DNA of 64,000 nucleotides from CALEAR01 sp035301485 (lineage in GTDB: Bacteria; Pseudomonadota; Gammaproteobacteria; Pseudomonadales; Alcanivoracaceae). A program made the position numbers and the translations under genes. Under the pieces are notes generated by a model. It saw only the letters and a list, made by a program, of their open reading frames with translations. It did not search any database and had not been told where the DNA came from. Shown here one piece after another: positions 15,987 to 25,050 of the stretch. The DNA lies in NCBI GenBank assembly GCA_035301485.1, contig DATGUF010000038.1, forward strand, positions 1 to 64,000, in the 5' to 3' direction. Numbering within the stretch: the first letter of the stretch is position 1; each line of letters starts with the position of its first letter.

Positions 15987-17021
15987 ATGACCAAGACACT
16001 CACCATCATTCGTCCTGATGATTGGCACCTACATTTGCGCGATGGCGCTGTACTCAGCGGCACTGTGCCCGCTACGGCACAGGTGTTTCACCGTGCCATT
16101 ATTATGCCTAACCTTACCCCACCTATTATTACGCACACCGATGCGGAGGCTTATCGCACACGCATTCTAGCGGCTAAGCCCGATAGGGTGGGGTTCGAGC
16201 CTCTAATGGTGTTGTACCTTACTGATGACACCACGCCGCAGCATATTGCCGAGGCGGCAGCAAGCGGCATAATTTTTGGGGCTAAATTATACCCTGCCGG
16301 CGCCACCACTAACTCCAGCAGTGGCGTAACAGACCCAGCCAACATTTACCCACTCTACGAAGCACTAGAAAAGCATGGCATTCCTTTGCTGCTGCATGGC
16401 GAGGTAACTGATGATCATATTGATATCTTCGACCGCGAAAAATATTTTATTGATCGCCACCTGTCCGCTATACGCACGCGTTTCCCTGCTTTAAAAATCG
16501 TCTTCGAGCATGTTACAACGAAAGAAGGTGTGGATTTTGTGGCTGCCCAAGATGCTCTCACAGCCGCCACGGTAACGCCTCAGCATTTAATGCTAAACCG
16601 CAACGATTTATTAGTAGGCGGGGTTCGTCCACACCACTATTGCCTTCCTATTCTGAAGCGGCGCGAACACCAAGAAGCTATCCAGAAAGTGGTACTTGAA
16701 GGACACCCGCAGTTCTTTTTAGGTACCGACTCCGCTCCCCACGCACGCAATGCCAAAGAGGCTGCCTGCGGCTGCGCAGGGTGCTACTCCGCACCTGCTG
16801 CTTTGCCCTTATATGCGAGCTTCTTTGATGCCCACGATGCGCTCGATAAACTAGAAGCCTTTGCAAGCCAATTTGGCCCTGCTTTTTACGGTTTACCAGA
16901 AAACACTGATACCGTTACCCTAGTAAAAGAACCTTGGACCATCCCTACCGAGCAACACATTGATGGAGTTGAGTTCACCCCTTGGCAAGGCGGCGACACC
17001 CTCCCTTGGCGCTTAGCCTAA
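15987..17021 (+). CDS. pyrC: Dihydroorotase (class II)
   Basis: A 344-residue zinc amidohydrolase that interconverts carbamoyl-aspartate and dihydroorotate in pyrimidine synthesis. The metal motif HLHLRDG starts at His14. The metal-bridging carboxylated lysine is in GAKLYPAGATTNS, later histidines lie in LLLHGEV and FEHVTT, and the catalytic Asp in GTDSAPH. Length and motifs match E. coli PyrC (348). Downstream of the thioredoxin-like gene. Confidence 0.95.
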   Translation: MTKTLTIIRPDDWHLHLRDGAVLSGTVPATAQVFHRAIIMPNLTPPIITHTDAEAYRTRILAAKPDRVGFEPLMVLYLTDDTTPQHIAEAAASGIIFGAKLYPAGATTNSSSGVTDPANIYPLYEALEKHGIPLLLHGEVTDDHIDIFDREKYFIDRHLSAIRTRFPALKIVFEHVTTKEGVDFVAAQDALTAATVTPQHLMLNRNDLLVGGVRPHHYCLPILKRREHQEAIQKVVLEGHPQFFLGTDSAPHARNAKEAACGCAGCYSAPAALPLYASFFDAHDALDKLEAFASQFGPAFYGLPENTDTVTLVKEPWTIPTEQHIDGVEFTPWQGGDTLPWRLA

Positions 17022-17030
17022 CGCACTCGA

Positions 17031-17063
17031 GGCAAAAGAGCGGTTGAAAAACCCTCTTTTGCC
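17031..17063 (+). terminator. Terminator after pyrC
   Basis: GGCAAAAGAG (17031-17040) and, after one unpaired C, GGTT pair with AACC and CTCTTTTGCC (17050-17063) across a GAAA tetraloop. Stable hairpin 9 bases after the pyrC stop. A T run downstream is lacking, but the stem's own 3' arm is U-rich. Confidence 0.65.
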
Positions 17064-17125
17064 CCCATCTACTACTATCACACAGCGTTTGTTTTCACTT
17101 GCCACGTACATAGGACGATACCTCC

Positions 17126-18118
17126 ATGCTTCAAGATATTGCATTTTCAGTTTTAGACTTGGCCCCCGTTACCGACCAAGGCACCGAAGCAGAAGCTATT
17201 GCTCACTCTGTTACCCTTGCGCAACAAGCTGAACAACTCGGCTACAAACGCTTTTGGTTAGCAGAGCACCACAACATGGATGGCATTGCTAGTGCCGCTA
17301 CGGCTGTGCTCATTGGGCATATAGCTGGCGCCACCAAACACATTCGCGTTGGCGCAGGTGGTGTTATGCTGCCTAACCATGCTCCTTTAGTGGTGGCAGA
17401 AAACTTCGGCACACTGGCCACCATTTACCCTAACCGCATTGATCTTGGCCTTGGCCGTGCACCAGGTGGTGACCAGCTCACCTTAAGAGCTCTACGCCGC
17501 CACAGCCAAGAAAACGTTAACGAATTCCCAGAACAAGTGGCTTTGCTAGAGCAACTATTTGGCCCAGAGCAGCCCGAGCAACGTTTGTTTGCTCGCCCTG
17601 GCACCAACACTCAAGTGCCTATTTGGCTACTAGGCTCTAGTTTATTTAGTGCGCAACTCGCAGCAATGCGCGGTTTGCCCTATTCTTTTGCCTCGCATTT
17701 TGCACCGGCCATGCTGCATCAAGCCCTGCAAATTTATCGCGAAAACTTCCAGCCATCGGAGCATCTAGATAAGCCACACGTGATGGTGGCGGCACCATTA
17801 TTAGCCGCTGACACCGATGAAGAAGCTAGCTTTCTAGCCACCACGTCACTACAGCGCACTTTGTCTCTTATTCGTGGGGGCAGGTTACGCATGCAGCCGC
17901 CCATTGAAGACATGGAGCCTTTATGGAACCCACGCGAGCGGCAAGCTGTGCTAGCGATGCACGGCAAGGCGCTCATTGGCGGCCCCGATAAAGTTAAGCG
18001 GGAATTAGAAGCCCTCGTGGCAAGCACGCAAGCTGATGAAGTTATTTTCACCTGTGATTTCTATGATTTTGAGCACCGTGTAAGAGCACTCAAAATAGCG
18101 GCTTCTTTTAAAGCCTAA
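17126..18118 (+). CDS. LLM-class flavin-dependent oxidoreductase (luciferase-like, YhbW type)
   Basis: A 330-residue bacterial-luciferase-fold protein, expected to use reduced FMN or F420-type flavin. Family hallmarks are FSVLDLAPV at the start, RFWLAEHHNM, RVGAGGVMLPNHAPLVVAE and RIDLGLGRAPGGD. These match the YhbW-like group of 'LLM class' proteins whose substrates are unknown. It stands alone between two terminators and is convergent with leuA. Confidence 0.87.
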   Translation: MLQDIAFSVLDLAPVTDQGTEAEAIAHSVTLAQQAEQLGYKRFWLAEHHNMDGIASAATAVLIGHIAGATKHIRVGAGGVMLPNHAPLVVAENFGTLATIYPNRIDLGLGRAPGGDQLTLRALRRHSQENVNEFPEQVALLEQLFGPEQPEQRLFARPGTNTQVPIWLLGSSLFSAQLAAMRGLPYSFASHFAPAMLHQALQIYRENFQPSEHLDKPHVMVAAPLLAADTDEEASFLATTSLQRTLSLIRGGRLRMQPPIEDMEPLWNPRERQAVLAMHGKALIGGPDKVKRELEALVASTQADEVIFTCDFYDFEHRVRALKIAASFKA

Positions 18119-18130
18119 AGCACACCCCAA

Positions 18131-18169
18131 CAAAAACGCCGCCGAGGTAAACCCAAGGCGGCGTTTTTG
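18131..18169. terminator. Strong bidirectional terminator, LLM oxidoreductase/leuA
   Basis: A perfect 13-bp stem, CAAAAACGCCGCC at 18131-18143 with GGCGGCGTTTTTG at 18157-18169, between convergent genes. Classic G/C core with U-rich 3' arm in both directions. Confidence 0.85.
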
Positions 18170-18184
18170 TTTGCCTTTAATATT

Positions 18185-19738
18185 TTACTGCTGTGGGTGT
18201 GCTTTTACTTGGTTATCGCGTAACAAGTTTAACGCGTTTAAGTAAGCACGGGCTGAAGCCATCACAATATCAGTATCCGTTCCGTTACCGTTAATAACAC
18301 GGCCACCGCGCTCTAAACGTACCGTCACTTCACCCTGGGAATCTGCTCCTTGGGTAATAGCATTCACTGAGAACAGCTGTAAGTTAGCCCCCGATTGGGC
18401 GAAAGATTCAATGGCCTTAAACGTAGCATCTACAGGGCCTGATCCTTCGGATGAAATCTCTTGCTCTTCACCCCCTGCGGTAATCACCAGCTTAGCCACA
18501 GGTGTTTCGCCCGTGCGGCTAGTTACTTCCAAACTCACCAGCTGATAATATTCGTGTGCAGTATCAGAGAGCGTATCGCTCACGAGTGCCTGTAAATCCT
18601 CATCGAACACTTCGTGCTTTTTATCGGCAAGTTCTTTAAAACGAGCAAACGTTTCACGCAACACTTCTTCATCAGTAATGCCGATGCCAAGTTCTTCCAA
18701 ACGGCTGCGGAAAGCGTTACGGCCGGAGTGCTTACCTAGCACCATGCGGTTGGTGTTCCAACCCACATCTTGCGCGGTCATAATTTCATAGGTTTCGCGA
18801 TGCTTTAATACGCCATCTTGGTGAATGCCTGATTCATGCGCGAACGCGTTAGCACCCACAATGGCTTTATTCGGCTGCACCGGGAAGCCTGTGATGCTTG
18901 ATACCATGCGTGAAGTACTCAAAATATGTGGCGTATTAATGCGGGTGTGAACACCTAAGGCATCCTCACGGGTTTTAATCGCCATCACAATTTCTTCTAA
19001 GGCTGCGTTACCCGCGCGCTCACCTAAACCATTAATTGTACATTCAACTTGACGTGCACCTGCAGCCACCGCCGCCAAAGAGTTAGCCACCGCCAAACCC
19101 AAATCGTTGTGGCAATGCACAGAGAAAATTGCTTTATCAGCATTAGGAACGCGCTCTCGAATTTGACGCACCAAATATGCATATTCTTCAGGAATGGCGT
19201 AACCAACCGTATCTGGCAAGTTAATGGTGGTGGCACCGGCATCAATAGCGGCCTCCACGATGCGGCACAGGAAATCTATTTCCGAACGGCTTGCATCTTC
19301 ACAGGAAAACTCCACATCGCCACACTTCGAACGTGCTCGTTTTACTGCACGTACGGCATGCTCCACTACCTCATCAGGGGAAATACGTAGTTTGTACTCC
19401 ATATGAATGGGGCTGGTAGCAATAAAGGTATGGATACGGCCAGAGTTAGCGCCAGCTAAGGCCTCTGCAGCCCTATCAATATCTGCATCCATGGCACGTG
19501 CTAAGCTACAAATGGTGCTGTCTTGGATGGTGTCGGCAATGGTTTTTACAGCATCAAAATCGCCTAAACTTGCAATAGCAAAACCCGCTTCAATAACATC
19601 CACACCCAACCGCTCAAGCCCTTTAGCAATGCGCAGTTTTTCTTCTTTCGTCATCGATGCGCCAGGGCTTTGCTCGCCATCACGCAAGGTCGTATCAAAA
19701 ATAATAACGCGGTCGTTGCTCACCTTGTCTATCTCCAT
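18185..19738 (-). CDS. leuA: 2-isopropylmalate synthase
   Basis: A 517-residue enzyme for the first step of leucine synthesis, condensing acetyl-CoA with 2-oxoisovalerate. The catalytic/metal motif FDTTLRDGEQSPGASM begins at residue 14, HCHNDLGLAVANS gives the metal histidines, and GLGERAGNAALEE is the family signature. The C-terminal third is the leucine-binding regulatory domain. No leader peptide or attenuator is obvious in the 62 bases between it and the upstream BCCT gene. Confidence 0.95.
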   Translation of the reverse strand: MEIDKVSNDRVIIFDTTLRDGEQSPGASMTKEEKLRIAKGLERLGVDVIEAGFAIASLGDFDAVKTIADTIQDSTICSLARAMDADIDRAAEALAGANSGRIHTFIATSPIHMEYKLRISPDEVVEHAVRAVKRARSKCGDVEFSCEDASRSEIDFLCRIVEAAIDAGATTINLPDTVGYAIPEEYAYLVRQIRERVPNADKAIFSVHCHNDLGLAVANSLAAVAAGARQVECTINGLGERAGNAALEEIVMAIKTREDALGVHTRINTPHILSTSRMVSSITGFPVQPNKAIVGANAFAHESGIHQDGVLKHRETYEIMTAQDVGWNTNRMVLGKHSGRNAFRSRLEELGIGITDEEVLRETFARFKELADKKHEVFDEDLQALVSDTLSDTAHEYYQLVSLEVTSRTGETPVAKLVITAGGEEQEISSEGSGPVDATFKAIESFAQSGANLQLFSVNAITQGADSQGEVTVRLERGGRVINGNGTDTDIVMASARAYLNALNLLRDNQVKAHPQQ

Positions 19739-19800
19739 TAGCTAACGTGTGCCGCCCACCAAGGCAGCTCTACAAATACTCTTGATAGTATCAGAATAAC

Positions 19801-21429
19801 CTATTTTAAACGCGGCTTTTTCAACACCATACGGCGCTTAATCCGCTCCTCCACGGGAGGTGTACCAATTTCATCCGCTTCGTAAATATCGGCCCCCACA
19901 GGTGTGCCTTCATTTTGGTGATATAAATCATACAACGCCAAGCGGCGATCTTCTGCCAACTCGACCATTAATACCCAAGCCATGATGAATAGCACCACAA
20001 TAAAAGGCACTGCCACCAATAAAGAGGCCGTTTGTAATGCGCCCAACCCACCCGTGGCTAGTAGCGTCAAACAAATTGCAGAGAGCAACACGCCCCAAGT
20101 AATGCGCTTATAAAGAGGTGGGTTTAGCGACCCGTGGTCTGTCATTTGCGACACAATATAGGATGCGGAGTCTGCTGATGTCACCAAAAATGTAAACACT
20201 AGCATCAAAGTGATGATCGACAACAGCATGCTAAATTTCATATTGCTATACAGATCGAACATGGCGTGTGTCATGTTTTCTTGCACGTTGGCCGCCAAAG
20301 TAGCTACACCGTTCATTTCCATATGAAAGGCTGAGCCACCGACAATCGCTATCCACATACAAGCTAACAGCGGCGGCACAATGAGTACGCCAAACACATA
20401 TTCTTGAATGGTGCGGCCGCGGGAAATACGCGCAATAAAAGTGCCCACAAAAGGCGACCACGCAATCACCCAAGCCCAAAGGAAAAACGTCCATTGATTC
20501 ATCCATGTGCCGTCTTCTTGAGGCGGCACAGTTAAAGACCAATTGACGAAATTACTCAAATAACCCCCTAAGCTATGAACAAAGGTTTCTAGAATAAATA
20601 CGGTGGGCCCTACTACTAATAAATAACCAAGGAAAAGAAACGCTAAGGCCATATTAAAATTACTGAGTATTTTAATGCCCTTATCTAAACCGGTAAGGGA
20701 AGAAAGCATATAACAGCTAAAAAGGCACAGCATAATCAGCAACTTCACTTTCACGGTATCGCCAAAGCCAAACACATAAGTTAGCCCACCGTTTACTTGC
20801 AACACACCCAAACCGATAGAAGTGGCCATACCAATCACTGTGGCCACTACTGCTAAGACATCAAGGCTGTTGAGCATGGGTTCTTGCATTTTCACCGGCA
20901 CATTACGTAAAACCGGCTCCACCATATTCGATACCAAGCCTGCTCTGTCTTTCCTGAATTGGAAAAAAGCCACAATTAAGCCTACCACGGCGAAGGCTAC
21001 CCATTGGCTCAACCCCCAGTGGAAATAGGTATATTGCATCGCTAAGTTCATCGCTTCAGCGGTTCCGGCTTCAGCCAACTGATGGGGTGGATCAAGATAA
21101 TGGATCATTGGCTCAGCCATGCCGTAGAACACTAAACCCACGCCAAAGCCCGCCGACATCAACATATTCATCCATGAAAAAAAGCTGAATTCTGGCGTGC
21201 TATCTTGCGCCCCTAACCTTACTTTTCCATATTTTCCGAAAGCTAAATACAGCAAAAACAAGATAAAAAAGAAAATAGACGCCAAGTACAACCAACCAAA
21301 ATATTGGCCTGCCACACGTTGTGCTTTACCCGCCCAATAACCAAATTGCTCTGGTACAAAGGCTCCCACCAATACAAGCATAAATATAAGACTGGCGGAT
21401 ATAACAAACACTCGGTTTTTTGCAAACAT
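19801..21429 (-). CDS. BCCT-family transporter (betaine/choline/carnitine type)
   Basis: A 542-residue inner-membrane protein with about twelve hydrophobic helices. BCCT signatures are visible: GFGVGLVFYGMAEPMIHY, YTYFHWGLSQWVAF and the tryptophan-rich FFLWAWVIAWSPFVGTFIARIS. Such carriers import quaternary ammonium or sulfonium osmoprotectants with Na+ or H+. The charged C-terminal tail (about 480-542) is moderately long, as in osmoregulated members. The substrate cannot be fixed from sequence. Confidence 0.9.
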   Translation of the reverse strand: MFAKNRVFVISASLIFMLVLVGAFVPEQFGYWAGKAQRVAGQYFGWLYLASIFFFILFLLYLAFGKYGKVRLGAQDSTPEFSFFSWMNMLMSAGFGVGLVFYGMAEPMIHYLDPPHQLAEAGTAEAMNLAMQYTYFHWGLSQWVAFAVVGLIVAFFQFRKDRAGLVSNMVEPVLRNVPVKMQEPMLNSLDVLAVVATVIGMATSIGLGVLQVNGGLTYVFGFGDTVKVKLLIMLCLFSCYMLSSLTGLDKGIKILSNFNMALAFLFLGYLLVVGPTVFILETFVHSLGGYLSNFVNWSLTVPPQEDGTWMNQWTFFLWAWVIAWSPFVGTFIARISRGRTIQEYVFGVLIVPPLLACMWIAIVGGSAFHMEMNGVATLAANVQENMTHAMFDLYSNMKFSMLLSIITLMLVFTFLVTSADSASYIVSQMTDHGSLNPPLYKRITWGVLLSAICLTLLATGGLGALQTASLLVAVPFIVVLFIMAWVLMVELAEDRRLALYDLYHQNEGTPVGADIYEADEIGTPPVEERIKRRMVLKKPRLK

Positions 21430-21452
21430 GGTTGGGCCTTACTTTCTTTGCC

Positions 21453-21497
21453 AAAAAAAATGCAGGCCCAAAAGCGAACTTCCTTTTAGAGCCTGCA
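21453..21497 (-). terminator. Terminator downstream of the amidase gene
   Basis: TGCAGGC (21461-21467) pairs with GCCTGCA (21491-21497). On the minus strand the hairpin is followed by eight T (complement of 21453-21460). It lies between the amidase stop and the BCCT start, so the two genes are probably separate transcripts. Confidence 0.75.
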
Positions 21498-21544
21498 CGC
21501 TATTACCACTTCATTCTAATTTTATTGCACTAGAATACAACGCC

Positions 21545-23032
21545 TCATAATTCAGCAGGCACCTTATCAAACCATGGTTGGGCTTGCTCTAATTGTGCCG
21601 CCAAACTTAATAGTTTAGCTTCATCGCCGTGCACACCCATAAATTGAACCCCCAGAGGCAAGCCATTTTCACACCAGTGAAGCGGCACCGACATCGCTGG
21701 TACGCCCGTGGCATTCGCCATTTGTGTGTAAGGTGTGTACTGCAAGTTTTCAAGGGCTAAACGTTCTAGCAACCCTGTGTGCTTTAGCAAGGCTCCACCT
21801 TTCATTTTCAAGGCCAAGCTAGCCATTTTCTGCTGCAAAGGCGGGGTTTCCAAGGCACCAATAGCAGCAGGTGGCATCCCTAAAGTGGGGGTTAGCCAAA
21901 AATCGTACCCTTGCATAAAGTGGTCCCACTGGCGTCCGTATTGCTGGATATCATAATACCCTTGCACGTATTCAGAGGCGCTGATGCTGTTGCCCACCGC
22001 AGCCATCACCATGGTATCTATTTCAAAGTCATCTGCTCGTAACCCAGAAGCTCGCAGCTCATTTACCGTGGTGGCGCAATTAACAAACCACATACGCAAC
22101 CAAGCGCGCATCATTTCTTCGCCATCAATCGCAGGCTCTGCCTCTTCCACATGGTGGCCTAAATCGGTGAGTAACTTAACCGCATTTTCTACGGCCTTAA
22201 TGGCTTCTGGATCCACTTTGGTATTCACTGGCGAACGCGTGCTGAACGCTATTTTTAATTTACCCACATCTTTTTGTGTGGCGGCGTAAAAAGAATCTTC
22301 AGGTTTAGCCAGCTGCGCCATACTACCGGGTTCTTCACCGTGGGAAATGTCGAGCATCATGGCGCTGTCGCGAACGGAGCGAGTTAGCACATGGTTAATG
22401 GCCATGCCATGCATCGCCTCCGTCATTTTGCCACCCCAAGGAATACGCCCACGCCCTGGTTTTAAACCAAACAGCCCAGTGGTGGCCGCAGGAATACGAA
22501 TAGAACCACCGCCATCGTTTGCACCAGCAATGGGCACCACACCCGCAGCCACTAAAGCTGAAGAGCCACCAGAGGAACCACCGGGGGTATGGTTAATATT
22601 CCAAGGATTACGTGTTGGTCCCCATGCCTTAGGTTCAGTAATCGCTTTAATCGCTAATTCAGGTGTGCTGGTGCGGCCAAAAATAACCAAGCCCCCTTCC
22701 CGCCAGCGTTTTACTAACTCTGAATCCTCTTCCGCCACCCGCCCTAAGCGTTTCAAACCTTTGGTGCCCATATAATGAGGAGCACCTTTCATTTCTTGCC
22801 CGTAGTCTTTCGCCAACATGGGCACACCGTGAAGCGCACCCGGCCCCGGTGCCTGCGCACTTTTTCTGCCTTCTTCATACAGCGGTATAATTAAACCATT
22901 TAAGGTTGGATTCACTTGCTCAGCACGCTGAATGGCCACTTCTAGCAATTCTGTTGGTGTCACTTCTTTTTTTTGAACCGCTTCTGCTAAAGCAACGCCA
23001 TCCATTTTTCTATATTCTTCAAACTTCATCAT
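21545..23032 (-). CDS. Amidase (amidase signature family)
   Basis: A 495-residue amide hydrolase of the amidase-signature family. The Ser-cisSer-Lys triad is visible: Lys in LAKDYGQ near 75, the cis-serine in the glycine-serine-rich PGGSSGGSSA near 154, and the nucleophile in GGGSIRIPA near 177. No GatB/GatC partners are nearby and the sequence is not GatA-like in context, so a stand-alone amidase acting on an unknown amide is likely. ATGs at 23032 and 23029 are both possible; AAAGGG upstream slightly favours the second. Confidence 0.88.
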   Translation of the reverse strand: MMKFEEYRKMDGVALAEAVQKKEVTPTELLEVAIQRAEQVNPTLNGLIIPLYEEGRKSAQAPGPGALHGVPMLAKDYGQEMKGAPHYMGTKGLKRLGRVAEEDSELVKRWREGGLVIFGRTSTPELAIKAITEPKAWGPTRNPWNINHTPGGSSGGSSALVAAGVVPIAGANDGGGSIRIPAATTGLFGLKPGRGRIPWGGKMTEAMHGMAINHVLTRSVRDSAMMLDISHGEEPGSMAQLAKPEDSFYAATQKDVGKLKIAFSTRSPVNTKVDPEAIKAVENAVKLLTDLGHHVEEAEPAIDGEEMMRAWLRMWFVNCATTVNELRASGLRADDFEIDTMVMAAVGNSISASEYVQGYYDIQQYGRQWDHFMQGYDFWLTPTLGMPPAAIGALETPPLQQKMASLALKMKGGALLKHTGLLERLALENLQYTPYTQMANATGVPAMSVPLHWCENGLPLGVQFMGVHGDEAKLLSLAAQLEQAQPWFDKVPAEL

Positions 23033-23185
23033 CAAACCCTTTATTATTATCAGTTTTACTGTTGCGGCATCCTTCTAGTGCTTCGTAAACGTTAGTGTTG
23101 TAAGCCACAACTTGTATCAAACGAAGCTTCTGCCATACTTATGCACCTTGCACAACGCTCTTTGCCACATCGCAGGAGAGTTAAC

Positions 23186-23323
23186 ATGTTCACCCATTTA
23201 GTAATAATGGTGATTATTGCCATAGGGCTACTCATAGCACCCTACCAAATAGCTAGGCGACAATCCCACACTTCCCAGCACGATACAGAGGACGATCACG
23301 ACACCCATGAGCAACGGCGATAA
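23186..23323 (+). CDS. Small one-helix membrane protein overlapping rnfB
   Basis: A 45-residue ORF with GGAG about seven bases before its ATG. Residues 5-20 form a hydrophobic helix (VIMVIIAIGLLIAP), followed by an Ala-Arg-Arg positive stretch and an acidic, histidine-rich tail. It overlaps the rnfB start by 17 bases in another frame. Canonical RnfB proteins start with such a helix followed by basic residues, whereas the rnfB here lacks it, so this could be a detached anchor. Expression is unproven. Confidence 0.5.
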   Translation: MFTHLVIMVIIAIGLLIAPYQIARRQSHTSQHDTEDDHDTHEQRR

Positions 23324-24320
23324 TTTAGTAGCTCAACTTAACGATGTGCTCCCGCAAACCCAGTGCGAACAATGTGGTTTTAAGGGATGCCTCCCCTATG
23401 CCGAAGCAATGGCCGCCGGTGAAGCCTTGTATAACCGCTGCCCACCCGGTGGTGACGATACGCTAGCGGCATTGGCCTCTATTTTACAGCAACCCACCAT
23501 AGCATTAGATCACACACGGGGTGTGCACTATCCTCAACCTCGCACCGCGTTTATTCGAGAAGACGAGTGCATTGGTTGTACTAAGTGCATCCAAGCTTGC
23601 CCTGTAGACGCCATTATGGGCGCTGCCAAGCTAATGCATACCGTGATTGTAGATGAATGTTCTGGCTGTGAACTGTGCGTTGAGCCCTGCCCCGTGGACT
23701 GTATAGACATTATTGATGTAAGCACCTTACCGCTTACTCCCACCGAACGGCATGTAAGAGGCCAGCACCTGCGCACCCGTTATGAAAACCGCAATGAGCG
23801 CCTTGCACGCAACAAAGCAGAACGAGATGCCAAGCGTAAAAAACGTGCTGCGAATTTAGCCATACGTACTAACGAGAACCAAGAAGACGATTTTGCACTG
23901 GCGTTAAAACGAGCAAAAACCCGCTACCAAACGCTGCACAGCCAATGGAAGCAGGCAACCGCCGCTTTACAGCGCGCCCAGAAACACCAGCCGGCTGATT
24001 ACAGTGAACAGGAAACTATGATTGCCAAGCTAGCCGAACAAGCCGAAGCCGCCCGTGCTCAAGTCACCGCATTGATGGAGCAGGCTAAAGAAAATATCGC
24101 CGCTACGGGCCCTAGTTTAGGCACTTTAAAACGCAACGCTGCGCACGCCGCACTGGCGTTGGCTGAGGCCCAAGAAAAATATGCTGCCGCCGTGGCCAAT
24201 GGCGACTCTCAGCAACTTCGCCGGCTACAGCAGGCGCTTACCAAACTCGCCACAGATAACGCAGTGGCACAGCGGGCACTGGAAAATGCCATGGCTGCTA
24301 GCGGCCTCCACAACGATTGA
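23307..24320 (+). CDS. rnfB: RnfB-like iron-sulfur protein, soluble type with C-terminal extension
   Basis: A 337-residue ferredoxin-type electron carrier. The RnfB Fe-S domain is present with Cys20, Cys23, Cys28 and Cys45 (QCEQCGFKGC). Two [4Fe-4S] ferredoxin clusters follow: Cys88/91/94/98 and Cys118/121/124/128. It starts right at the Fe-S domain without the usual membrane helix. Residues 150-337 are a charged, alanine-rich, probably coiled-coil tail. No rnfA, C, D, G or E is present. Similar soluble RnfB proteins next to nth are known in betaproteobacteria. Its electron partners are unknown. Confidence 0.82.
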   Translation: MSNGDNLVAQLNDVLPQTQCEQCGFKGCLPYAEAMAAGEALYNRCPPGGDDTLAALASILQQPTIALDHTRGVHYPQPRTAFIREDECIGCTKCIQACPVDAIMGAAKLMHTVIVDECSGCELCVEPCPVDCIDIIDVSTLPLTPTERHVRGQHLRTRYENRNERLARNKAERDAKRKKRAANLAIRTNENQEDDFALALKRAKTRYQTLHSQWKQATAALQRAQKHQPADYSEQETMIAKLAEQAEAARAQVTALMEQAKENIAATGPSLGTLKRNAAHAALALAEAQEKYAAAVANGDSQQLRRLQQALTKLATDNAVAQRALENAMAASGLHND

Positions 24321-24335
24321 TTGATACAACACAGC

Positions 24336-24977
24336 ATGAACAGACAAAAACGAATAGAAATTTTTGAACGCTTAAAGGCCCAGCGCCCTAACCCCACCAC
24401 TGAACTTAATTTCAGCAGTGATTTCGAGTTGCTTATCGCCGTGATTTTATCGGCGCAAGCCACTGATGTGGGCGTCAACAAAGCCACGGATAAACTCTTC
24501 CCAGTGGCTAATACACCCGAAGCTATTTATGCGCTTGGCGTGGAAGGGCTCAAGGAGTACATCAAAACCATTGGCCTGTATAACACCAAAGCAGAAAACG
24601 TGATTAAAACCTGCAAAATGCTTATTGAGTTGCATAACAGCGAGGTGCCCGACAATCGTAAAGATTTAGAAGCGCTACCGGGCGTAGGCAGGAAAACAGC
24701 TAACGTGGTGCTCAACACCGCATTCGGCCACCCTACCATTGCCGTGGACACACATATTTTTCGCGTGTCTAACCGCACGCGCTTAGCCACTGGGAAAACG
24801 GTATTAGAAGTAGAAAAACGTTTGGATCGGCTCATTCCTGCCGAATACAAGCGCGACGCGCATCACTGGTTGATTTTACACGGCCGCTATACTTGTGTGG
24901 CACGCACACCACGTTGCGGCAGCTGTATCATTGAAGATCTCTGTGAAATGCCCATGAGCCAACGGCCTGATTATTAA
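24336..24977 (+). CDS. nth: Endonuclease III
   Basis: A 213-residue DNA glycosylase/AP-lyase that removes oxidised pyrimidines. It is nearly collinear with E. coli Nth (211): helix-hairpin-helix LPGVGRKTAN with catalytic Lys120, Asp138 in AVDTHIFRV, and the [4Fe-4S] ligands CVARTPRCGSCIIEDLC near the end. ATG 24336 is chosen because it reproduces the family start MNRQKR; a TTG at 24321 is less likely. It begins 15 bases after rnfB, retaining the rnf-nth linkage seen in enterobacteria. Confidence 0.96.
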   Translation: MNRQKRIEIFERLKAQRPNPTTELNFSSDFELLIAVILSAQATDVGVNKATDKLFPVANTPEAIYALGVEGLKEYIKTIGLYNTKAENVIKTCKMLIELHNSEVPDNRKDLEALPGVGRKTANVVLNTAFGHPTIAVDTHIFRVSNRTRLATGKTVLEVEKRLDRLIPAEYKRDAHHWLILHGRYTCVARTPRCGSCIIEDLCEMPMSQRPDY

Positions 24978-24990
24978 TAGTGCACAGCCG

Positions 24991-25033
24991 CGGCGGTGTG
25001 TTACAGAGGCCCCCGCCAATCATCACACCGCCG
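24991..25033. terminator. Bidirectional terminator, nth/cysNC
   Basis: CGGCGGTGTG (24991-25000) pairs perfectly with CACACCGCCG (25024-25033) between convergent nth and cysNC. The stem is GC-rich, but no T tract follows on either side. Confidence 0.55.
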
Positions 25034-25050
25034 AGCCGTGCGTCAACTTT

